From assembly GCA_034412795.1 (NCBI GenBank), contig DAOUMD010000217.1, positions 1-64,000 on the forward strand: 64,000 bases of DNA. The letters are read 5' to 3'. Below, piece after piece: positions 8,632-18,685 of this stretch. Position 1 is the first letter of the stretch; each line of letters opens with the position of its first letter. The notes beneath the pieces were generated by a model that was not told where the DNA came from, did no database searches, and saw only the letters and a program-made list of their open reading frames with translations. The position numbers and the translations under genes were made by a program. Source of the DNA: JAUVPY01 sp034412795. GTDB lineage: Bacteria > Chloroflexota > Anaerolineae > 4572-78 > NAK82.

Positions 8632-9262
8632 TAAAATCCTCCAGCCAAAATACGCGGATTCCATTCCGCGCTACCAGACTACGCTGCACGGGATGTTGCA
8701 ACTTCCAGTATATCAGAAAGAGAAAGGGCTTTCATTGGATGAAAAGTGGATTTACCATACGTCAAAAAGATTAGCTTTCGGGCGTAGTTTCTCCACGCCA
8801 GTCGTAACCGGCTCTACGACAAATGTTGTACCTGAGGACGGCAACCCGCCACGGCCTGAATAGGGTCCCATATATATACGAAAAAAGAACCGGGAAGTTT
8901 CAATGCCTTTACATCCTCCCCGGCAATATACCTAATATACCTAAGTATATCACCAACTGTTACAAATGTCAAAAACTGGGAAAAACATTCCCTAACTCTC
9001 TTTTCAACAATACCACAACTGGCAGCTTGAATCATGACTTGAAACCGACACAAAACCGATACTCCCATCCGAATGTTGACAGGCCAACACACAGTCCATG
9101 TAGAGTTATCTAAAATGTGAGACAGATTCGGTCAAATATGTCAAGCTTGCAACCAATCTAAAAATGTGGTATGATGAGTATGTATCATACTTCACAATAC
9201 CCTGCGTCTTCGAACCTAAGCTCAATATCTGCCTGCAAATTCTATCAAGGAGGACAACGCCC
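8632..9262. other. Gene-free AT-rich stretch upstream of rex
   Basis: 631 bp between two divergent genes. The centre (8910-9060) is AT-rich with repeated ATATACCTAA-like runs. No convincing gene was seen; the short frames present start at TTG without ribosome sites. The only clear signal is the rex promoter at 9147-9175. The exporter promoter must also lie here, but I could not pin it down. Confidence 0.5.
9147..9175 (+). promoter_or_regulatory. rex promoter
   Basis: TTGCAA (9147-9152), 17-bp spacer, TATGAT (9170-9175), with an extended -10 TG at 9167-9168. It lies 88 bp before the rex ATG. No obvious Rex palindrome (TTGTGA-type arms) overlaps it. Confidence 0.65.
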
Positions 9263-9883
9263 ATGGCATCGAATGAAGCCCCTGATATTGTGGTTGGCCG
9301 CTTGCCCATCTATCTGCGTGCTCTGACATTTATGGCAGAAGAGGGCCGTGAAATCACCTCGTCGCAAGAGTTGAGCGAGAAACTGGGCATCAGCTCGGCC
9401 CAAATCCGCAAAGACCTGTCACATTTTGGAGAATTTGGTAAGCAGGGTACCGGCTACGAAATCACCTACCTTCGAGATCAGTTGAAACGGATTCTGCACG
9501 TAGAGCGCACTTGGCCGGTAGCATTGGTAGGCTACGGTGACCTGGGCCACGCATTAGCCAACTACGCTGGGTTCGCGCCAAAAGGCTTCGAGATTGTTGC
9601 CGTGTTCGATAACGCACCACACAAGATCGGACAGCAGGTAGCCGGAAAGGATGTACTGGACCTTTCCGTGTTGCCCAAAGTGGTGCGCGAACAAAATATC
9701 AAAGTGGCGATCATGGCTGTGCCGTCATCCGCTGCACAGGAAGTGGCAGAGATGCTAGTGGAGTCCGGCATCAAGGCTATACTCAATTACGCACCAATCA
9801 ATATTTCCGTTCCCACTGACGTACAAGTACAATACACAGACCCCGCCGCCCACCTGCAGCGTATGACCTATTACTTGAAGTAA
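9263..9883 (+). CDS. rex: Redox-sensing transcriptional repressor Rex
   Basis: 206 residues from the ATG at 9263, behind AAGGAGGACAACGCCC. An N-terminal winged helix (residues about 7-75; SSAQIRKDLSHFGEFG is the family-typical recognition region) is followed by a Rossmann NADH-binding domain with VALVGYGDLGHALANY. Rex senses the NADH/NAD+ ratio and derepresses fermentative or respiratory genes when NADH is high. It stands alone, convergent to mreB. Length and both domains are complete. Confidence 0.93.
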   Translation: MASNEAPDIVVGRLPIYLRALTFMAEEGREITSSQELSEKLGISSAQIRKDLSHFGEFGKQGTGYEITYLRDQLKRILHVERTWPVALVGYGDLGHALANYAGFAPKGFEIVAVFDNAPHKIGQQVAGKDVLDLSVLPKVVREQNIKVAIMAVPSSAAQEVAEMLVESGIKAILNYAPINISVPTDVQVQYTDPAAHLQRMTYYLK

Positions 9884-9938
9884 ACTCGTCTTTTTTTGAA
9901 GGTCTTTTGCCGGGCTAAACAGAATTCTAGCGTGAAAC

Positions 9939-9973
9939 AAAAAACCGCACGAGTCACATCGACTCAGTGCGGT
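9939..9973. terminator. Shared terminator between rex and mreB
   Basis: A stem ACCGCAC-GAGTC / GACTC-A-GTGCGGT (9944-9973) with a 5-nt loop and one bulge. On the minus strand the hairpin is followed by a run of T (9943-9939), a classical intrinsic terminator for mreB. On the plus strand it is followed by TCCTATTTTAA and may also stop rex. Confidence 0.8.
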
Positions 9974-9994
9974 TCCTATTTTAACCCAAAGATA

Positions 9995-10999
9995 TCAGGC
10001 AGCCATCATGCTCCGCCGGATGGCGTCGTATATATCGAGAGCCCGGCCAGCCCCCAAAGCCACACACGCCATAGGATTCTCGGCCACGTAGCAAGGCACA
10101 CCGGTGTCTTGAGTCAACATGCGATCTACGTTGCGTAGCAAGGCCCCACCTCCAGTGAGCACCATACCCCTGTCAATGATGTCCGAAGCCAATTCGGGCG
10201 GGGTTTGTTCCAACACACCCCTTACTACCCCCACAACCGACGAGAGCGGCTCGGCCAGAGCCTCGGTAACCTCGTCAGACGTAATGTTGATGGTGCGGGG
10301 CAAGCCGGCCACCTGATCGCGTCCTTTCACTTCCATCTCAAGTGTCTCTTCCAGTGGAAGCGCGCTGCCGATTGCCAACTTCACCTCTTCGGCCGTCTGC
10401 TCGCCGATCATCAGGCTATATTTGCGCCGGACGTAGGAAGCAATAGCTTCGTCGAACTTGACACCACCTACACGCACCGAACTGGAAACCACAATACCAT
10501 ACATAGCTACCACGGCTGCCTCGCTGGTGCCCCCGCCGATATCGACCACCATGTTTCCGGTTGGGGTATCAATAGGCATACCAGCACCAATGGCAGCCGC
10601 CAGCGGCTCTGGGATCACATAGGATTCACGTCCACTCGCCTGTCGAGCAGCATCCTTGACCGCCCGCTCCTCGACGCTGGTCACTCCTACTGGCACACTC
10701 ACCATCACAATGGGTCGAAACAGACGGAAGCGCCCGGCAATTCGATTGATGAAATAGCGCAGCATCGCCTCGGTGACAATGTAATCGGCAATCACGCCAT
10801 CGCGCAGTGGATGCAGCACCTCGATGGCTTCTGGCACCCGCCCCTGCATGGTACGCGCTTCTTCGCCTACGGCCACGATCTTGTTATCGGCGATAGAAAT
10901 CGCCACCATTGAGGGCTCCTGCACCACGATACCGTGACCTTTGACATATACCAAGACGTTTGCGGTGCCCAAGTCTACCCCGATCTTCTTCTCGAACAT
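9995..10999 (-). CDS. mreB: MreB/Mbl-type rod-shape actin homologue
   Basis: 334 residues. Actin-fold ATPase with phosphate-1 motif IGVDLGTANVLVYV, phosphate-2 VVDIGGGTSEAAV and adenosine motif LTGGGALL. It forms membrane-bound filaments that direct cell-wall synthesis. Full family length. No mreC or mreD follows; instead it lies just downstream of the atp operon, 75 bp from atpC, in the same direction. MreB or Mbl are equally good names. Confidence 0.92.
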   Translation of the reverse strand: MFEKKIGVDLGTANVLVYVKGHGIVVQEPSMVAISIADNKIVAVGEEARTMQGRVPEAIEVLHPLRDGVIADYIVTEAMLRYFINRIAGRFRLFRPIVMVSVPVGVTSVEERAVKDAARQASGRESYVIPEPLAAAIGAGMPIDTPTGNMVVDIGGGTSEAAVVAMYGIVVSSSVRVGGVKFDEAIASYVRRKYSLMIGEQTAEEVKLAIGSALPLEETLEMEVKGRDQVAGLPRTINITSDEVTEALAEPLSSVVGVVRGVLEQTPPELASDIIDRGMVLTGGGALLRNVDRMLTQDTGVPCYVAENPMACVALGAGRALDIYDAIRRSMMAA

Positions 11000-11074
11000 T
11001 CTATCTCCATATCTACTCAGGTTTGGTGCATCCAGGACTGGCAGTCCTGCCTGAGCAGTTACCTATCTCCAAAG

Positions 11075-11533
11075 CTATTCCGACGGTGTGTTTATATTCG
11101 GTCGTCGAGTCTCAGTCCGGCGCCCCCCTCGCCTGCGTCGGGCTTCAGCGACCTTGATACGTATCAATGAACGACGTAGGGCAGCCTCAGCCTTGGCAAA
11201 ATCCACCTGCTCACCTGTCACTTCAAGACGCTCTTCAGCGCGGCGCCGGGCTGCCTCGGCTCGCTCCAGGTCAATCTCCTCCGCTCGCTCGGCCGTGTCG
11301 GCCAGCACTGTCACCCGGTCAGGCTGCACCTCCATAAAGCCGCCGCTTATGGCAAAGCTGTACTCATCGTCGCCGCGCCTCACCCGGAGTTCCCCATAGG
11401 TAAGGGCAGTGAGAAGTGGCGCGTGACGAGGCAGAATCCCCATCTCCCCCTCAATGCCAGGCGCAATGACCATATCCGCATCTTGGGAGTAGACCAGACG
11501 TTCAACCGTCACGATGTCGAGTTTCAAGGGCAT
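11075..11533 (-). CDS. atpC: ATP synthase epsilon subunit
   Basis: 152 residues. An N-terminal beta-sandwich (MVIAPGIEGEMGILPRHAPL) and a C-terminal helical hairpin rich in Glu/Arg/Ala (ERAEAARRRAEERL). It is the central-stalk subunit that couples rotation and can inhibit ATP hydrolysis. The C-terminus carries an extra Arg-rich tail of about 20 residues. It is the last gene of the atp operon; a 92-bp repeat separates it from atpD. Confidence 0.93.
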   Translation of the reverse strand: MPLKLDIVTVERLVYSQDADMVIAPGIEGEMGILPRHAPLLTALTYGELRVRRGDDEYSFAISGGFMEVQPDRVTVLADTAERAEEIDLERAEAARRRAEERLEVTGEQVDFAKAEAALRRSLIRIKVAEARRRRGGRRTETRRPNINTPSE

Positions 11534-11560
11534 GGCTGTCCTCGGTCCTCAGTCCAACTC

Positions 11561-11652
11561 GGTAGTGTTGACATCTGCGCATTCCCAGGGCCGCATTTCG
11601 TTATTTGTTGCAGGGTCCTCCGGCGCAAAGACTCAAATGTCAACACGGCCTA
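11561..11652. mobile_element. 92-bp MITE-like repeat, copy 1
   Basis: A near-identical 92-bp copy lies at 63530-63621 in the same orientation. The termini are inverted: GTGTTGACATCTG on the left and CAAATGTCAACAC on the right. The right end, CGGCCTA, overlaps the atpD stop codon (TAG on the minus strand, 11650-11652). No coding capacity. Confidence 0.75.
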
Positions 11653-13065
11653 GGCACTCATCTGCCGACCGGCCTCAACAGCTTCGTCAATGGTGCCCAC
11701 CATATAAAAGGCCTGTTCAGGGATGTCGTCTAATTCGCCATCTAAGATCATCTTAAAGCCAAGTACTGTTTCGTGGATGGGCACGTAGCGGCCCTCCCGC
11801 CCGGTAAACTGGCTGGCCACGAACATAGGCTGCGAGAAATAGCGTTGAATCTTGCGGGCGCGGGCCACGGTCAGCTTGTCATCCTCGCTAAGCTCATCAA
11901 TACCCAAAATGGCGATGATGTCCTGCAAATCCTTATATCGCTGGAGCACTTGCTGGACATTGCGTGCAACCTGGTAGTGCTCTTCGCCCACAATACGCGG
12001 GTCGAGGATGCGGCTGTTGGACGCCAGCGGGTCCACCGCCGGGTAGATTGCCTGCTCAGCTATAGATCGTTCCAGCGAGATGGTGGCGTCCAGGTGGGCG
12101 AAGGTGGTCACCGGCGCCGGGTCGGTGTAGTCGTCGGCCGGCACGTAGACGGCCTGCATCGAGGTGATCGACCCTCGCCTGGTTGAGGTAATTCGCTCCT
12201 GCAACTCGCCCATCTCGGTGCCCAGCGTCGGCTGATAGCCGACCGCACTCGGCATACGCCCCAGCAGGGCCGATACCTCAGAACCGCTCATCACAAAGCG
12301 ATAGATGTTATCAATAAAGAGCAGAACGTCGCGTCCCTGGTCGCGGAAGTACTCGGCCATGGTCAAGCCAGCCAGGCCGACTCGCAGCCGCACGCCGGGT
12401 GGCTCGTTCATCTGGCCGAAGACCATCACCGTCTTGTCGATGACGCCCGATTCTCTCATCTCGTTCCAGAGCTGGGTCCCCTCACGGGTGCGCTCGCCCA
12501 CGCCAGAGAAAACGGAGAACCCGCCATGCTCCTTAGCCAAAGTGTAAATGAGTTCTTGAATAATAATGGTCTTGCCCACGCCAGCCCCGCCAAAGACACC
12601 AGTCTTTCCTCCTCGGGTGAAGGGGGCAATTAAGTCAATCACCTTCAGACCGGTCTGAAAAACCTCAGCCTCGGTCACCTGCTCCTCAAAGGGAGGAGCT
12701 GGCCGGTGGATGGGGTAGTACTCTTCAGCCTCGACCGGGCCCGCCTCATCGATCGGTCGCCCGAGTACGTTGAAGATTCGGCCCAGTGTGTTGGGTCCCA
12801 CCGGGACGGCAATGGGTACACCGGTGTCGATCACTTTCATACCACGCCGCAGGCCGTCGGTGCTGTCCATAGCTATGGTACGCACCAAATCGTCGCCCAA
12901 GTGTTGCTGCACTTCAAGGACCAGACTTTCCACACCGGCGCCATTGCCATCTTCTCGTGGAACTTCCACCGCATGATAGATCTCAGGCATATCACCTGGT
13001 GGAAAGGCGACGTCTACGACGGCACCCATCACCTGCGCTACTCGACCTACGGTTCCTTTTGCCAT
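11650..13065 (-). CDS. atpD: ATP synthase beta subunit
   Basis: 471 residues, full length. Catalytic P-loop GGAGVGKT, Walker B VLLFIDNIYRF, and the DELSEDDK rotor-contact loop (DELSEED motif). It is the catalytic subunit of the F1 hexamer. Its stop codon is formed within the end of a 92-bp repeat. It is separated from atpG by an unusual 288-bp gap. Confidence 0.97.
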   Translation of the reverse strand: MAKGTVGRVAQVMGAVVDVAFPPGDMPEIYHAVEVPREDGNGAGVESLVLEVQQHLGDDLVRTIAMDSTDGLRRGMKVIDTGVPIAVPVGPNTLGRIFNVLGRPIDEAGPVEAEEYYPIHRPAPPFEEQVTEAEVFQTGLKVIDLIAPFTRGGKTGVFGGAGVGKTIIIQELIYTLAKEHGGFSVFSGVGERTREGTQLWNEMRESGVIDKTVMVFGQMNEPPGVRLRVGLAGLTMAEYFRDQGRDVLLFIDNIYRFVMSGSEVSALLGRMPSAVGYQPTLGTEMGELQERITSTRRGSITSMQAVYVPADDYTDPAPVTTFAHLDATISLERSIAEQAIYPAVDPLASNSRILDPRIVGEEHYQVARNVQQVLQRYKDLQDIIAILGIDELSEDDKLTVARARKIQRYFSQPMFVASQFTGREGRYVPIHETVLGFKMILDGELDDIPEQAFYMVGTIDEAVEAGRQMSA

Positions 13066-13353
13066 TCAGCCCTCCTCAAGAGCATCAGTCGCGGGACAAG
13101 TCATCAACTTTCCGCCGATCGACATGCCTGCCAAAGTTCAATGTATTTCTCACGAACGGAGGAATCAAGCTGCTCAGCCAGGTCCAATGGCAATTGCAAC
13201 ATCTTCCTGGCCTATAAAGAACTCACTCGCCTCACGCAAGACAGCGCCAAAACCTTTATTCAGGCGCCGTTCGTAACTCTCGACCATCCGGCCTCCCAAC
13301 CAAACAGCCCGGGACCTATCGCGCTTTCCACTCGCCGCCCACCAACAACCAGC
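13066..13353. other. 288-bp gap inside the atp operon
   Basis: No gene is visible on the coding strand between atpG and atpD, where neighbouring atp spacers are below 100 bp. The plus-strand frame crossing it is a shadow of atpD. It may hold an element remnant or an internal regulatory site. Confidence 0.45.
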
Positions 13354-14262
13354 TCACGTCCTCGCACCTACTAACGCCTCGGCGCCACCAGCGATGTCGA
13401 GCATCTCCTTGGTGATGGCTTCCTGGCGGGCACGATAGTAACTTAGCGTCAAGTCCTCGATCAGTTCGTTGGCGCTATCGGTGGCGTTGCGCATGGCAAC
13501 CATACGCGCACTATGCTCGCTGGCCAAAGCTTCGAGGACGGCCTGGTAAATCTGTAGCTCAGTGAAGCGAGGCAATACCGCATCCAGGATCGTATGCGGG
13601 TCCGGCTCATAGATGTAGCCACCCACCACATGCACGGGGGTGTCAGTCATATACTCACGCATCACCGAACTCTCCACCCGCCCAGGCGTGATAGGCAACA
13701 AGCGGCGGATGGTTGGATTCTGGGTGAGGGTGTTGATAAAATCGGTGTAGGCCAGGTACACCTCGTCACAGTCACCACCCAGAAAATCGTCAATAGCGGT
13801 GCGCGCAATAGGTGTGATATCAAGCAAAGAAGGTTGTGGGGGCAAATTTGAGAACTCGGCGACCACATTGCCCCCGTGCCGGATCATGAAGTCACGCCCC
13901 CGACGCCCCACAGTGATGAGCCAGGCCGGGTGGCCCAAGTCTTGCATAAACCGCAACGTTGCCCGGATGATGTTGCCGTTGTAGGCACCACACAGCCCTT
14001 TGTCGGAGGTGATGAGTACTATACCGGTCGTCGCAATCGGATCGCGCCGAGCCAGCAGAGGATGCTCCCCCTGGTCGCTCCCACGCTGTGCGGCCAGGTG
14101 AGTCAACACCTCCCACGCCTTGGCCGAATAGGCTCGCGTGGCGAGAACCTGCTCTTGGGCACGCCGCATCTTGCTGGCAGCCACCATCTGCATCGCCCTG
14201 GTGACCTGAGCAATATTCCTGACGCTTCTAATGCGTCGTTTGATGTCACGAACGTTTGCCAT
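13354..14262 (-). CDS. atpG: ATP synthase gamma subunit
   Basis: 302 residues. The N-terminal helix begins RDIKRRIRSVRNIAQVTRAM and the C-terminal helix has SYYRARQEAITKEMLDI; together they form the rotating coiled coil in the F1 centre. A Rossmann-like middle domain contains SDKGLCGAYN. Full length, in the usual place between atpA and atpD. Confidence 0.95.
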   Translation of the reverse strand: MANVRDIKRRIRSVRNIAQVTRAMQMVAASKMRRAQEQVLATRAYSAKAWEVLTHLAAQRGSDQGEHPLLARRDPIATTGIVLITSDKGLCGAYNGNIIRATLRFMQDLGHPAWLITVGRRGRDFMIRHGGNVVAEFSNLPPQPSLLDITPIARTAIDDFLGGDCDEVYLAYTDFINTLTQNPTIRRLLPITPGRVESSVMREYMTDTPVHVVGGYIYEPDPHTILDAVLPRFTELQIYQAVLEALASEHSARMVAMRNATDSANELIEDLTLSYYRARQEAITKEMLDIAGGAEALVGART

Positions 14263-14293
14263 AGGGTTGTCTGCTGTCAGTCAATCCGAAGGA

Positions 14294-15802
<1,509 letters not shown>

Positions 15803-15900
15803 ACATCAGTCCTCCAAAGTTGGTACCAAGGAGTAGGAAGCAGGAATTAAGGGGTAGGCGCCCCATGCCTACCCGCAATCTCCGTCCAATCCTTAATCTC

Positions 15901-16446
15901 TCAGCGCAACGCCGCCAACCGATCGTGCAGGGTATTGAGCTTACCAGCAACGCTGCCGTCTATGATCTTGTCACCCACCTGAACGATGACGCCCCCCAGG
16001 ATGGATGAGTCGACGCGAAAGTCCAGGTCAACGTCACTGCCAAAGCGGTCGTGAATCCGCTGTCGGAGGGCCTGCTCTTCCTCAGGTGTAAATGGCACAG
16101 CGCTGGTGATGTGCGCAACGTGTGCCTCCGGTCCCCGAGTCGCAAGACGTGTCAGATTGCGGATCACATCACTGAGCGTTCCGAGCTGCCCATCGCGAAG
16201 CAGTACATACAAGAAATTCTTTACATCCGATCGGGCATCGGAAGGCAACAGCGCATCCAGTCGCTCCTGGCGCTCGGCAAAGCTGAGATCGACGTTGTTA
16301 AGGTCAGCCATCAGAGTTGAGTCGGCTGCCAGTCGATCCTGGACGACGTTTAATGTGCTCAGCCAGCCCTCTGTGGTATGCTCGTAGGCGGCCTGGGCAT
16401 ACTTGCGTGCAAGCTCTTCATCCTTGGGGTACCTGGACGCTGTCAC
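15901..16446 (-). CDS. atpH: ATP synthase delta subunit
   Basis: 181 residues. The six-helix N-terminal domain starts RYPKDEELARKYAQAAYEHT. The C-terminal part VDSSILGGVIVQVGDKIIDG is the family signature. It links the b stalk to the top of alpha3beta3. Its start overlaps the atpF stop by 4 bp, indicating translational coupling. Confidence 0.95.
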   Translation of the reverse strand: MTASRYPKDEELARKYAQAAYEHTTEGWLSTLNVVQDRLAADSTLMADLNNVDLSFAERQERLDALLPSDARSDVKNFLYVLLRDGQLGTLSDVIRNLTRLATRGPEAHVAHITSAVPFTPEEEQALRQRIHDRFGSDVDLDFRVDSSILGGVIVQVGDKIIDGSVAGKLNTLHDRLAALR

Positions 16447-16952
16447 GACAGGTCTCCTGATTCTTGCAAGAACTGTTGTATCAGTTGTCGTTGAGCCTGT
16501 TCGTCCACGGCCACCGTCTCACCGATCACCTTGCGGGTGAGTTGCACGGCCAGATCAGCCACCTGTTGCTGCAATTCGGACATGGTCTGCTGGCGTTCCA
16601 CATCGATCTGCTGGCGCGCCTGCTCTCGAATCTGCTCGGCTTCCTCGCGAGCCTCGACCAGGATGGCCTCACGCATTTTTTCAGTTTCCTGAGCAGCGCG
16701 GGCTGCCGCCTCCTGTGAGGTCTTGCGCGCTTCCTCCAGCTCACGTTGAAACTCCGCCTGCTGAACTTCAGCCTCCTGACGGACCTTATCAGCCTGCTCC
16801 AGCGACTCCTGGATTTTCTGCCGTCGCTCACTGAGCATCCTCAATATCGGCCTGTATAGGAAGAGACGCAGCAATAAGAGCAGGATGGCAAAATTGATAA
16901 CGTAGGCTATGAGGAGTGCAGGGTCAATCCCCAGCGGTCTTAATGCATCCAA
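16443..16952 (-). CDS. atpF: ATP synthase b subunit
   Basis: 169 residues. One N-terminal membrane helix (LLIAYVINFAILLLLLRLFL) is followed by a long charged coiled coil. This is the peripheral stalk dimer that stops alpha3beta3 from turning. Only one b-type gene is present, so the stalk is probably a homodimer. Confidence 0.95.
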   Translation of the reverse strand: MDALRPLGIDPALLIAYVINFAILLLLLRLFLYRPILRMLSERRQKIQESLEQADKVRQEAEVQQAEFQRELEEARKTSQEAAARAAQETEKMREAILVEAREEAEQIREQARQQIDVERQQTMSELQQQVADLAVQLTRKVIGETVAVDEQAQRQLIQQFLQESGDLS

Positions 16953-17000
16953 AACCCGACCCTCCTTAGAAAAGAACTCAACGACTTGAGTGGTACGTTG

Positions 17001-17231
17001 CTAGGCAACAAAGATAAGAATCAACGCTACCACCAGTGCGTAGATGCCAATTGCTTCCGCGAAAGCGAGACCCAAGATCATCGCAGTTTGGACCTGGTCG
17101 GTGGCGTCTGGATTGCGTCCGATCGCCTGTAACGCACCCCAAGCCAGAATACCAATACCCAGGCCAGGACCGAGTGCCCCTAGCCCAATCGCCAGGCCGG
17201 CAGCCAACAGCTTAATGGTGTCAGCATCCAT
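17001..17231 (-). CDS. atpE: ATP synthase c subunit
   Basis: 76 residues, two membrane helices joined by the polar loop GRNPDA. Helix 1 holds the glycine motif GLGIG; helix 2 holds the ion-carrying glutamate in AFAEAIGIY. The Gln and Ser/Thr residues that coordinate sodium in Na+-type rings are absent (the residue after the Glu is Ala), so the ring is predicted to move protons. Confidence 0.95.
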   Translation of the reverse strand: MDADTIKLLAAGLAIGLGALGPGLGIGILAWGALQAIGRNPDATDQVQTAMILGLAFAEAIGIYALVVALILIFVA

Positions 17232-17246
17232 GTGTTCTTTGCCTCC

Positions 17247-18278
17247 TTAGATTTCGTGATGTTCCTCGCCGTGATCGTGAGTAATAGTTGCACTGGTAAA
17301 AAAGGCCAAAGTAAGAATATAAAAGATAAAGGCCTGGATCAGACCGATGAAAACCTCTAATCCCAAAAAGGGGATCGTTAGAATCAGTGGCAGTAGAAAG
17401 GCCAGCACCAGCAACATCACTTCACCCGCGAAGATATTGCCGAAGAGACGGAAGGAGAAAGAGATAAGCTTGGCAAACTCGCTGATCAGTTCCGTGATAC
17501 CCACGAAGAAGCCAATTGCCCCGAACAGGAACGCACCAAGCATCCCGGCACAGCCACGCCGCTGGCCATGCTCATCTGGGCCAAAGGCAGTGAGCATCCC
17601 CTTGAAGTTAATGAACTTAGTGAAGTAACCGATACCCAGCGCCATCACACCGAACACCTGGGTCATTCCGACCGAGATGAGCGCCAGGGCAAAGTTATTG
17701 TTCAGGTCAGTGCTGGGAGAACGGAATAGAGGCACGATCACTTGACCGGTCTTGCATCCCAGGGGAGGCCTGGGCGATTCCTCAGGGTGATCCAATAGAG
17801 GCGCGGCAAGACCAGGAACAGCCGCGTGTTCGGCCCCTTCCTCCACGTGATGCTCCTCACATAGGCCAACCGCAGCCAAGCCAGGGATCAACCCAAACCA
17901 GTTCGAGATCAGGACGTAAAAGAAAATGGTGGCCACAATGGCAAAGAATCGAGGACTCCACTTACTACCGGCCACCGACTCCGTGAAGTTATATAATGTC
18001 TCGACTGCCCACTCCAGGAAGTTCTGAAGGCCTGAAGGAACAAGCCGCATCCTCCGGGTGCCAAGAATAGCCAGGATCACCAAAATGACGTCTACCAACA
18101 AGGCGGTGACGAAGGCATTGGTAACGTGAACGCCCCCAATGACCACGCCAGGGAGTTGTTCGGCCCTGACCACCACCGGGGGCAATGTAAATCGCAAGAG
18201 AAGACTACCAACAACCAGGAGTACAATCGTTACAACGACAGCCAAAATTACCTTGTACCCGGTTTTCATTCCTCTCAT
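17247..18278 (-). CDS. atpB: ATP synthase a subunit
   Basis: 343 residues, longer than the usual ~240-270. The essential arginine is in SFRLFGNIFAGEV. Between the early helices and the conserved RSPSTDLNNNFALAL there is a ~45-residue His/Glu/Pro-rich insertion (around EEHHVEEGAEH), probably a loop outside the membrane. There are two candidate ATGs, at 18278 and 18269; GGGAGG sits close before the first. It forms the proton channel next to the c-ring. Confidence 0.94.
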   Translation of the reverse strand: MRGMKTGYKVILAVVVTIVLLVVGSLLLRFTLPPVVVRAEQLPGVVIGGVHVTNAFVTALLVDVILVILAILGTRRMRLVPSGLQNFLEWAVETLYNFTESVAGSKWSPRFFAIVATIFFYVLISNWFGLIPGLAAVGLCEEHHVEEGAEHAAVPGLAAPLLDHPEESPRPPLGCKTGQVIVPLFRSPSTDLNNNFALALISVGMTQVFGVMALGIGYFTKFINFKGMLTAFGPDEHGQRRGCAGMLGAFLFGAIGFFVGITELISEFAKLISFSFRLFGNIFAGEVMLLVLAFLLPLILTIPFLGLEVFIGLIQAFIFYILTLAFFTSATITHDHGEEHHEI

Positions 18279-18291
18279 GACCTCCCTGTCT

Positions 18292-18495
18292 TTACTCCCT
18301 CGGCCTCGTCGCCAGGCGATAAGCGCTAATCACAGCCAAAGCAAACCCAATCATCACAAACACGATTATAAAACACGGTGCGGATCCCAAGCGGCGATCA
18401 AGCCACAACCCCAAAAAAAATGATCCAATCACCAGGCAGGCAATAAAGACACCCAGGTGAAGCCCCAGCCCCACAGCAACCACAAATCGGCGCAT
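18292..18495 (-). CDS. AtpZ/AtpI-like membrane protein
   Basis: 67 residues with two hydrophobic helices and the loop LGLWLDRRLGSAP, typical of the small AtpZ family (ATPase_gene1), which precedes atpB and helps Mg2+ supply or ring assembly. It lies 13 bp upstream of atpB and is the first gene of the operon. Confidence 0.8.
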   Translation of the reverse strand: MRRFVVAVGLGLHLGVFIACLVIGSFFLGLWLDRRLGSAPCFIIVFVMIGFALAVISAYRLATRPRE

Positions 18496-18650
18496 AATGA
18501 TGCTTCCCCAAGCATCCCGAGCGGCTCCAGTGCAGCATCAGGATGCGGGTGGATTCTCCCTCTCGGCACTTCCGGCCCCATTTCACCGACGCCTAAAGAG
18601 CGACAAACCACCCCAAATGTCCAAAACTCAGTTGGCAAGACAACGTCGCG

Positions 18651-18679
18651 ATTATACCACGAGGGGATTTATCGAACAA
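18651..18679 (-). promoter_or_regulatory. Candidate atp operon promoter
   Basis: On the minus strand, TATAAT (18656-18651) is preceded by an extended -10 TGG. The -35 position holds TTGTTC at 17-bp spacing, a weak match. It lies in the only gap between fabF and the atp operon, about 155 bp upstream of the first gene. Confidence 0.6.
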
Positions 18680-18685
18680 ATACGG

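Noticed and set aside
8823..9113. Possible 96-codon gene upstream of rex
   Set aside because: TTG start, no ribosome site, AT-rich random-looking composition.
12706..13374. A 222-codon plus-strand frame opposite atpD
   Set aside because: Antisense shadow of a highly conserved gene; no ribosome site and no recognisable protein features.
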